A DNA stretch of 5,169 nt, from positions 1-5,169 of the forward strand of contig JAJRPL010000012.1 of assembly GCA_024280815.1 (NCBI GenBank). Reading direction: 5' to 3'. Positions 1 to 5,169 of the stretch are shown here, piece after piece. The stretch comes from Bacteroidota bacterium (GTDB lineage Bacteria; Bacteroidota; Bacteroidia; Flavobacteriales; Flavobacteriaceae). Numbering within the stretch: position 1 is the stretch's first letter; each line of letters starts with the position of its first letter. A program made the translations under genes and the position numbers. The notes under the pieces are model-generated. The model had not been told where the DNA came from. It made no database searches and saw only the letters and a program-made list of their open reading frames with translations.

Positions 1-6
1 TTCTAA

Positions 7-1380
7 CTACTTCTTCAAAATTGTAAATGTTTTGTAGCTACTATTCGTTTTGTCAGTAAGTTTTAAAAAGTACATTCCTTTAGTTAAAAATTGTAAGTCT
101 AATTCATCATAAAATGTGTTTTTTTCAACTACTTTTTGACCTAAATTATTGAAAATATCCATTTTAAAATTGTCTTTATCCAAATCAAAACCTTTTAATT
201 TTAAGATGTTTTCAAATGGGTTAGGGGCAATGTTAATTTTAGTTAACTCATGATTTTCAACACCTAAAACAGAAACAATTTTAAATTTTTTCCTAACAGT
301 TTGTCCTTGATAATTAGATTCAAATGTCCATGTACCTAAATCAGCTAAATTAGTCCACTCCCAATACCAAAAAGAGGAAGTAAAAGTATCATCAAAATCA
401 AAAGACCAACGAGTAAATACTGAGCCATTGGGTCTTATTAACCTATAACTAGCAGTTGTTCCTTTCAATTGATCTTTATAATAGGAAGCGGTAAAAATTT
501 TGGAGTTTGGTAAAAATTCTTCTACAATATTAGGAACTTCAATTTCAGGACATGAAGAATTAGGGTTTGGAGCCACACTATGGGTGAAAATAGCATTGAT
601 ATGTGGTTCATAATAATTGGGTTGCTCTTTCCACAAAGAAGTATTACTAGAGCATTCGCCTTTAAAAGGGTCTACTAAATTTTCATTACTGTCATAAACT
701 TCAAAATGTAAGTGAGGACCCGTTGAGTTTCCTGAACTACCTACAATGCCTAAAAATTCTCCTTCACTAACGGTATCTCCTTTATTTTTAGAAGTAAGAC
801 TTCCTTTTTTTAAGTGTCCATACCAAGCAATACTACCATCACTATGTTCTATGTATATAGAATTCCATCGGTTGTTATTAAAACTACAACTCATATCAAA
901 TTCACCATCATGTTTTAAAATAATGGTTCCTGCTGCTGCTGCAACAACTTCGGCAATATTATTTTCAAATTGATACCATGTAAATGGCCAAGTATACATG
1001 TCTGTTCCTTGATGATTATAACCTGAACTTGTATCATACGTCCTTTTATCACAATTATAATCTTCTACCTTATCAGGAAAATTAGAGTTGTGATCTACAT
1101 AATTAGAAATAGCCCAAACATCAGTAAATTCACTATTATCTTTAGCTTTTACGGGCCAGATAAAACTTGGTGGTGCTAATGTCGATTTTTTTTGTTGAGG
1201 TAATTTTCCTTGTTGAATTAAACTCTTAATGTTTTTTTGAAGTTCAATTTTTATTTGTGCTTTATCCTCTTTAGATATACAGGGAATATTATCAGGATTG
1301 AATGTATATTCTCCACCCCCAACTTGTGAAAAACATAGAACTGGCACTAACATAACGAGCAGAAAATGTTTTTTTAACAT
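7..1380 (-). CDS. Secreted M23-family metallopeptidase with T9SS type A sorting domain
   Basis: This is a complete 457-aa protein, predicted to be a zinc endopeptidase that cuts peptidoglycan cross-bridges or other glycine-rich peptides outside the cell. Residues 1-19 form a signal peptide (KK, hydrophobic core, FSQ end). The LytM-like M23 domain spans about 121-239. By analogy with LytM, zinc ligands are H123 and D127 (HxxxD) and H225, with catalytic H189 (YGHL) and H223 (the HLH in GPHLHFEV). The gap from D127 to the AAAAG stretch (about 147-151) is roughly ten residues longer than in classical LytM. Residues about 283-371 are rich in aromatic and beta-type sequence and look like an accessory beta-sandwich domain that I cannot name. 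Residues about 382-457 are a type A sorting domain (APNPF, GMYFLKL, lysine-rich end), which implies T9SS export. Cysteines 34, 110, 165, 243 and 277 could form disulfides. The ATG at 1380 is chosen because it directly precedes the signal peptide. The gene is divergent from ricT. Family assignment is firm; the substrate is unknown. Confidence 0.93.
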   Translation of the reverse strand: MLKKHFLLVMLVPVLCFSQVGGGEYTFNPDNIPCISKEDKAQIKIELQKNIKSLIQQGKLPQQKKSTLAPPSFIWPVKAKDNSEFTDVWAISNYVDHNSNFPDKVEDYNCDKRTYDTSSGYNHQGTDMYTWPFTWYQFENNIAEVVAAAAGTIILKHDGEFDMSCSFNNNRWNSIYIEHSDGSIAWYGHLKKGSLTSKNKGDTVSEGEFLGIVGSSGNSTGPHLHFEVYDSNENLVDPFKGECSSNTSLWKEQPNYYEPHINAIFTHSVAPNPNSSCPEIEVPNIVEEFLPNSKIFTASYYKDQLKGTTASYRLIRPNGSVFTRWSFDFDDTFTSSFWYWEWTNLADLGTWTFESNYQGQTVRKKFKIVSVLGVENHELTKINIAPNPFENILKLKGFDLDKDNFKMDIFNNLGQKVVEKNTFYDELDLQFLTKGMYFLKLTDKTNSSYKTFTILKK

Positions 1381-1603
1381 AAATTTGATTTTTTTAGTTG
1401 AACTTCTATTATAACAAAAAAGAGATGTACAGCATTACACAATGTGTGCAAGCTATATATCTCTTATTACCACGGCTAATATACAAAAAAAATAAAGAAT
1501 GTTATTTAATAAATCTAAAGTTGCGAATAATATTTATATTTACAGATTCAATATGAATTTACATTGGGCAAATTTGGCTCAATTTTAAATATAAAATACA
1601 AAT
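1381..1603. promoter_or_regulatory. Divergent intergenic region between the M23 peptidase and ricT
   Basis: This 223-bp gap must hold promoters for both divergent units. I found no perfect copy of the Bacteroidota -7 element TAnnTTTG on either strand. The best plus-strand candidate is TATATTTA at 1535-1542 (5 of 6 fixed positions), but no TTG sits at the usual distance upstream of it. On the minus strand, TATATTAG just upstream of the hairpin is also a 5 of 6 match, and TATAAT occurs at 1408-1413. None is strong enough to name as the promoter. Neither start is preceded by a Shine-Dalgarno motif; both leaders are A/T-rich, as is usual in this phylum. I see no small ORF or RNA gene here other than the inverted repeat listed separately. 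Confidence 0.4.
1420..1465 (-). repeat. 46-nt imperfect inverted repeat, terminator/attenuator-like on the minus strand
   Basis: AAGAGAT (1420-1426) pairs exactly with ATCTCTT (1459-1465). The pairing continues inward through G1427-T1458, T1428-A1457 and A1429-T1456, then AGC/GCT (1431-1433 with 1452-1454). After a 3x4 internal loop, ACAC (1437-1440) pairs with GTGT (1444-1447) around an AAT loop. The plus-strand bases 1416-1421 are all A, so a minus-strand transcript would read the hairpin followed by six T, the form of an intrinsic terminator. It lies about 40 nt upstream of the peptidase start and points toward it, so it could attenuate that gene or stop antisense transcription. It could also be a dispersed repeat or a protein-binding palindrome. 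The structure is seen directly; its function is inferred. Confidence 0.5.
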
Positions 1604-2863
1604 ATGAGCTGTAATAGTTGCTCTACAGACACAAACGGGGTTCCGAAAGGTTGTAAAAGTAATGGGAATTGTGGTACAGGCAGTTGCGATAAATTAACCG
1701 TTTTCGATTGGCTTTCTAATATGACATTACCTAACGGACAGTCATTTTTTGACATTGTAGAAATCCGTTTTAAAAACGGAAGAAAGCATTTTTATAAAAA
1801 TGTTAAGAATATACCTGTTGCTATCGGTGATACGGTAGCTGTAGAATCGTCACCTGGTCATGATATTGGTACTATTTCTTTAATAGGAGAATTGGTTAAA
1901 ATACAAATGCGAAAAAAATCAATTGGTTTTGATAGTGAACAAGTCAAGCAATTATATAGAAAAGCATCGCAAAGAGATATTGATATTTGGCAAACTTCAC
2001 GAGAAAAAGAACAAGAAGTTCAACGGAAATCTAGGCTAATCATTTCTAGACTAGGGCTAAAAATGAAACTTTCAGATATTGAATTTCAAGGCGATGGTAA
2101 TAAAGCTACGTTTTATTATACTGCAGATGAAAGAGTAGATTTTAGGTTGTTGATAAAAGAATTAGCATCTACTTTTAAAATCCGTATTGAAATGAAACAA
2201 GTCGGTTTGCGTCAAGAAGCTGCTCGTTTGGGAGGTATAGGTTCTTGTGGTAGAGAACTCTGTTGTTCTACTTGGTTGACTGATTTCAGGTCTGTAAGTA
2301 CTTCATCAGCGAGGTATCAACAATTATCATTAAATCCGCAAAAATTAGCAGGGCAATGTGGTAAACTAAAATGTTGTCTAAATTATGAATTAGATTCTTA
2401 TTTAGATGCTTTAAAAAAAATTCCCAAAACAGATACATGGTTGCAAACCAAAAAAGGTACTGCCGTTTTTCAAAAAATGGATATTTTTAAAGGATTATTA
2501 TGGTATGCTTATAAAGACAACCCGATGCAATGGGTAACTTTAGATGCTGAACAAGCTAGTGAAATTATAGCCTTAAATAAAGAAGGTAAAAAAGTAGATA
2601 GCTTAGAAATGTATGCTTCCAAATTTGATGTAGTTGCTGTTGAAGACACTTCGTTTACCAATGTTGTGGGTCAAGATAGCTTGACGCGTTTTGACAAAAA
2701 CAAAAGAAAGAATAAAGGTAATAGTAAAAGAAGAAATAATAATAGAAACAGAAATAATAAAACCAGAAATACCAATAGTAACAACAAAAATACCAATAAG
2801 AGAAAAAATAACAATAAGAGAAAAAGTAATAATAACAGAAATTCCTCTCGCAAAAATGCGTAA
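1604..2863 (+). CDS. ricT: RicT-like PSP1-domain protein
   Basis: This is a 419-aa cytoplasmic protein of the PSP1/YaaT/RicT family. In Bacillus subtilis, RicT forms an Fe-S complex with RicA and RicF that assists RNase Y in RNA maturation; the role in Bacteroidota is inferred only. The core begins at about residue 51 (VEIRFKNGRKHFYKN, then GDTVAVES). It includes the family's paired cysteine signatures GIGSCGRELCC (C215, C220, C221) and GQCGKLKCCL (C252, C257, C258), followed by NYE. An N-terminal extension carries five more cysteines (C3, C6, C17, C23, C28). The tail from about residue 365 is almost only Asn, Lys and Arg, with six-residue units near TNKRKN/NNKRKS, and is probably disordered and possibly RNA-binding. 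The ATG at 1604 is chosen because it keeps the cysteine-rich N-terminus. It is first in a run with gldH and overlaps it by 8 nt. No signal peptide or membrane segment is visible. Confidence 0.92.
   Translation: MSCNSCSTDTNGVPKGCKSNGNCGTGSCDKLTVFDWLSNMTLPNGQSFFDIVEIRFKNGRKHFYKNVKNIPVAIGDTVAVESSPGHDIGTISLIGELVKIQMRKKSIGFDSEQVKQLYRKASQRDIDIWQTSREKEQEVQRKSRLIISRLGLKMKLSDIEFQGDGNKATFYYTADERVDFRLLIKELASTFKIRIEMKQVGLRQEAARLGGIGSCGRELCCSTWLTDFRSVSTSSARYQQLSLNPQKLAGQCGKLKCCLNYELDSYLDALKKIPKTDTWLQTKKGTAVFQKMDIFKGLLWYAYKDNPMQWVTLDAEQASEIIALNKEGKKVDSLEMYASKFDVVAVEDTSFTNVVGQDSLTRFDKNKRKNKGNSKRRNNNRNRNNKTRNTNSNNKNTNKRKNNNKRKSNNNRNSSRKNA
2696..2855 (+). repeat. A/purine-rich low-complexity tract encoding the RicT tail
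   Basis: The plus strand here is nearly all A with G, C and scattered T in AAT, AAC, AGA and AAA codons. A 14-nt unit, caataagagaaaaa, occurs at 2794-2807 and again at 2812-2825, offset by 18 nt, which matches a six-residue protein repeat (xNKRKx). The tract is inside the ricT coding frame and keeps that frame open to the stop at 2861-2863. Its composition also creates long open frames on both strands that I treat as artefacts. Such tracts can vary in copy number by slippage, which would lengthen or shorten the basic tail. Confidence 0.7.
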
Positions 2864-3347
2864 TATAACCATCATACTAATTTTATTGATTGTTACCTCT
2901 TGTAGTAATGATAATCTGGTGTTTGACTCCTATAAATCTATACCTAATTCTGAGTGGCATAAAGACTCAATCATTAAATTTAAATTTAACCCTATAGATA
3001 CAATTTCTAAGAATAACATTTATATTAACCTTAGAAATAATAATGATTATGCTTATAGCAACTTGTTTTTGATTGTATCTATAGATTTTCCAAACAATTA
3101 TAAAGTTGTAGATACTTTAGAATATGAAATGGCTGATGTAGAGGGTAAGTTTTTAGGTGAAGGGCTAACCGACTTAAAAGAAAATAAACTAGAATTTAAA
3201 ACCAATGTTAATTTTCCAAGCACGGGTACGTATAAAATATCAATACAACAAGCCATGCGTAAAAGTGGAGATGTTGATGGAATTGAGACATTAGAAGGGG
3301 TAACGGATGTCGGATTACAAATTGAAAAAATGATTACGAATGACTAA
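2856..3347 (+). CDS. gldH: Gliding motility lipoprotein GldH
   Basis: This is a 163-aa lipoprotein. In Flavobacterium johnsoniae, GldH is required for gliding and chitin utilization, though its molecular role is not settled. Residues 1-16 form a lipoprotein signal peptide (MRN, hydrophobic ILILLIV, lipobox VTSC with C16 as the lipidated residue). The mature part has patterns I associate with GldH: NSEWHKDSIIKFKF (31-44), INLRNNNDYAYSNLFLIV (57-74), DTLEYEMADVEGKFLGEG (86-103), GTYKISIQQAMR (124-135) and GVTDVGLQIEK (148-158). The frame is open upstream to 2691, but the ATG at 2856 is chosen because it directly starts the signal peptide, and the upstream part is out-of-frame ricT tail. It overlaps ricT by 8 nt (2856-2863) and the PBP gene by 8 nt (3340-3347), so translational coupling is likely. 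No Shine-Dalgarno motif precedes it. Confidence 0.93.
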   Translation: MRNITIILILLIVTSCSNDNLVFDSYKSIPNSEWHKDSIIKFKFNPIDTISKNNIYINLRNNNDYAYSNLFLIVSIDFPNNYKVVDTLEYEMADVEGKFLGEGLTDLKENKLEFKTNVNFPSTGTYKISIQQAMRKSGDVDGIETLEGVTDVGLQIEKMITND

Positions 3348-4773
3348 AAAGAAATCAGAGAATACAACAACATATAAGAAAATAACAAAATGGCTTTGGA
3401 TAGCCTTTATAGGAGGTTTTGCATTGATAGGCTTGACGTTTCTATTAGGGTCTTTAGGAGTTTTTGGTGAACTACCAACATTTGAAGATTTAGAAAATCC
3501 TGAAAATAATTTAGCGACAGAAGTTATTTCTATAGACGGTAAAACCTTAGGTAAATATTATAAAGAAAATAGAACACCAATTCGGTATAAAGATTTACCA
3601 GAAAATTTAGTAAAAGCTTTAGTTGCCACTGAAGATGTGCGTTTTTACGAACATTCTGGCATTGATTTTTATGGTACCGCTAGAGCTGTTATTAAATTAG
3701 GTAGAGATGGTGGTGCAAGTACGGTTACACAACAACTAGCAAAATTATTGTTTCATGGTGAAGGTTCTAAAAGTTTACCAAGTAGGTTATTACAAAAAGT
3801 AAAAGAATGGATTATTGCGATTCGTTTAGAGCGTCAATATACCAAACAAGAAATAATTACCATGTATTTTAATAAACAAGGTTTTTTGTTTAACGCAGTA
3901 GGCATACGATCTGCGGCTAGAATTTATTTTGGGAAAGAACCTAAAGAATTAAAAATGGAAGAGGCTGCTGTATTGGTGGCTATGCTTAAAAATCCAAGAC
4001 AATATAATCCTCATAGAGAAATTTCAAAAGATAAATCATTACTGCGAAGAAATGTAGTGCTGAAACAATTAGAAAGAAATGGGGATATTACCATGGGTCA
4101 AAAAGATTCTCTTCAAAAATTACCAACGGTTTTAGACTTCTCTCCAGAAGATACTGGTTATGGCGTCGCTACTTATTTTAGAGAGTATTTAAGAAGCTTT
4201 TTAAAGACTTGGGTAAAAGACAATAAAAAACCAGATGGTTCTGAATATAATATTTATAGTGACGGATTAAAAATATATGTAACTTTAGATTCTCGAATGC
4301 AAAAATATGCAGAAGAAGCAATGGAAGAACATATGTCAAATTTACAACGCATTTTTTTTAAAGTACAGAAAAAGAATAAAAATGCTCCTTTTTATGAATT
4401 GACAAAAAAAGAAGTAAAAAGATCTTTGACCTCTGCAATGAAACGTTCTAACCGTTACAAACGGATGAAAAAACAAGGGGTTTCTGAAACTGAAATTACC
4501 AAATCATTTGAAGAGAAAACAGAAATGCGTATTTTTTCTTGGAAAGGAGAAATTGATACCGTTATGACTCCTTTAGATTCTATACGATATTATAAACACT
4601 TTTTACAAGCAGGTTTACTTTCTGTTGAAGCTCAAACAGGTCATGTAAAAGCTTGGGTTGGCGGGATTAATTACAAACATTTTCAATACGACCATGTAAA
4701 ACAAGGGAAACGACAAGTAGGTTCTACTTTTAAACCTTTTGTGTATGCAACAGCTATCAATCAATTACAGTGA
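3340..4773 (+). CDS. Class A penicillin-binding protein 1A, N-terminal part ending at an in-frame TGA
   Basis: Codons 1-477 of a bifunctional peptidoglycan synthase (PBP1A/PonA type), which polymerises lipid II and cross-links the strands on the periplasmic face of the inner membrane. A short basic N-terminus leads to one membrane segment (about 18-40). The GT51 glycosyltransferase domain is intact: ATEDVRFYEHSG with catalytic E98 (97-107), GGASTVTQQLAK (124-135), QKVKEW (152-157), the TKQEIITMYFN helix (168-178), and GIRSAARIYFGK (188-199). A linker with a lysine-rich region (about 340-395) precedes the transpeptidase domain, which opens at about 425. The catalytic serine is S462 in GSTFKPF. 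TGA then stops the frame at codon 478, well short of the 700-plus residues usual for this family. As written, the product would keep glycosyltransferase activity but lack a working transpeptidase. The ATG at 3340 overlaps gldH by 8 nt. All Trp codons I checked are TGG, so TGA as Trp is not supported. Confidence 0.88.
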   Translation: MTKKKSENTTTYKKITKWLWIAFIGGFALIGLTFLLGSLGVFGELPTFEDLENPENNLATEVISIDGKTLGKYYKENRTPIRYKDLPENLVKALVATEDVRFYEHSGIDFYGTARAVIKLGRDGGASTVTQQLAKLLFHGEGSKSLPSRLLQKVKEWIIAIRLERQYTKQEIITMYFNKQGFLFNAVGIRSAARIYFGKEPKELKMEEAAVLVAMLKNPRQYNPHREISKDKSLLRRNVVLKQLERNGDITMGQKDSLQKLPTVLDFSPEDTGYGVATYFREYLRSFLKTWVKDNKKPDGSEYNIYSDGLKIYVTLDSRMQKYAEEAMEEHMSNLQRIFFKVQKKNKNAPFYELTKKEVKRSLTSAMKRSNRYKRMKKQGVSETEITKSFEEKTEMRIFSWKGEIDTVMTPLDSIRYYKHFLQAGLLSVEAQTGHVKAWVGGINYKHFQYDHVKQGKRQVGSTFKPFVYATAINQLQ

Positions 4774-5169
4774 TCACCTTGTGAAGAATTGTCAAATACC
4801 ATTTGGACAATCCCCGCCGGAAAATACGGGTTAAAAGAAGATTGGTCTCCAGAAAATTCAGATCATAAATATGGTGGATTCAAAACTTTAAAGAATGCCT
4901 TAGCAACATCTACAAATGTGGTTACTGCTCAATTGATAGATAGAACCACCCCTGAAAATGTAGTAAAATTGGCAAAAAATTTAGGAATAGAAAGTGATAT
5001 TATACCAGTACCTTCAATTGCCTTAGGTACGGTTGATTTAACATTGTATGAAATGGCAGGAGCTTATAATACGTTTCCAAGTAAAGGAATGTACGTAAAA
5101 CCAATGATGATACTACGTATTGAAGATAAAAACGGAACAGTTTTATCTAATTTCACACCTAAAACTAAA
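4774..5169 (+). pseudogene. Transpeptidase remainder of the PBP1A gene, separated by a premature TGA and cut by the window edge
   Basis: In the same frame as the upstream PBP gene, 132 further codons stay open to the last base. They read as normal transpeptidase sequence: SPCEEL directly after the stop, IPAGKYGLKEDWSPENSD, GGFKTLKNALATSTNVV with the STN form of the SxN motif (Ser at 4909-4911), PSIALGTVDLTLYEMAGAYNTF, and GMYVKPMMI. The KTG motif and C-terminus should lie beyond the window. There is no second lesion and no frameshift, so the interruption is recent or is a sequence error. Independent translation is unlikely: the first in-frame ATG is at 5053, after the STN motif, and only weak TTG (4789) or GTG (4918) codons precede it. 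A change of TTA (Leu) to TGA is one simple origin of the stop. Confidence 0.8.
4788..4811 (+). repeat. Small hairpin 14 nt after the in-frame TGA
   Basis: attgtcaaat (4788-4797) pairs with atttggacaat (4801-4811) with one bulged G (4805 or 4806) and a 3-nt acc loop, giving ten base pairs. It lies inside the coding frame after the premature stop. It may be chance in AT-rich coding sequence. It does not show the loop features known for a bacterial selenocysteine insertion element, so I assign no function. Confidence 0.4.

Noticed and set aside
746..973. 75-codon plus-strand open frame opposite the M23 peptidase
   Set aside because: It is antisense to the conserved zinc-site region of a well-supported gene, and its translation shows no recognisable domain or signal.
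1535..1542. TATATTTA as the ricT promoter -7 element
   Set aside because: It matches TAnnTTTG at five of six fixed positions, but no TTG lies at the expected distance upstream (the nearest, 1521-1523, is too close), so it is mentioned only as a candidate.
2691..2855. Upstream extension of gldH to an earlier ATG at 2691
   Set aside because: The extension is the ricT tail read in another frame. The lipoprotein signal peptide begins exactly at the ATG at 2856, and an extra 55 residues would bury it.
2603..2875. Minus-strand open frames opposite the ricT tail (about 90 and 60 codons), one almost pure Leu/Phe
   Set aside because: They result from the A-rich repetitive coding tract read in reverse; the hydrophobic content is a composition effect and not a membrane protein.
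4771..4773. TGA read as tryptophan (alternative code) or as selenocysteine
   Set aside because: Tryptophan is encoded by TGG in the genes here, and ricT and gldH end in TAA and the peptidase in TAG. No typical selenocysteine insertion element is visible, and PBPs are not known selenoproteins.
4774..5169. Deliberate split of PBP1A into two separately translated subunits
   Set aside because: No credible start codon lies between the TGA and the STN motif, and the active-site Ser would be on a different chain from the SxN and KTG motifs.

Overview
The window is AT-rich and reads as a chromosomal segment from the Bacteroidota, most likely the class Flavobacteriia. The evidence is a gliding-motility lipoprotein (GldH), a secreted peptidase with a type IX secretion (T9SS) C-terminal sorting domain, and starts without a Shine-Dalgarno motif. 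Genus and species cannot be read from the sequence.

Layout. On the minus strand, 7-1380 encodes a complete secreted M23-family zinc metallopeptidase (457 aa). A 223-bp divergent intergenic region follows. It holds a 46-nt imperfect inverted repeat (1420-1465) with a T-run on the minus-strand side, which looks like a terminator or attenuator in the leader of the peptidase gene. On the plus strand a tightly packed three-gene run begins: ricT (PSP1/RicT-like protein, 1604-2863), gldH (2856-3347) and a class A penicillin-binding protein of the PBP1A type (from 3340 to beyond the window end). Each junction is an 8-nt overlap of the form ATGNNTAA, so the three genes are probably one operon with coupled translation.

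The main anomaly is in the PBP1A gene. It has an in-frame TGA at 4771-4773, 16 codons after the STFK active-site motif. The frame then stays open for 132 more codons that look like ordinary transpeptidase sequence, including the STN motif, up to the last base of the window. The glycosyltransferase domain is intact, but the transpeptidase domain is cut. This is either a recent nonsense mutation or a sequencing error. Recoding is much less likely. The KTG motif and the C-terminus lie outside the window.

Functional theme: the GldH lipoprotein, the peptidoglycan synthase and the T9SS-exported M23 hydrolase all act in the cell envelope or outside it. RicT is a cytoplasmic cysteine-rich protein of the family that in Bacillus subtilis works with RNase Y in RNA maturation. 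I saw no mobile element, CRISPR array, tRNA or rRNA. I found no convincing evidence of a wholly new system. The items most worth following are the interrupted PBP1A, the intergenic hairpin, and the extra cysteine cluster and basic tail of RicT.
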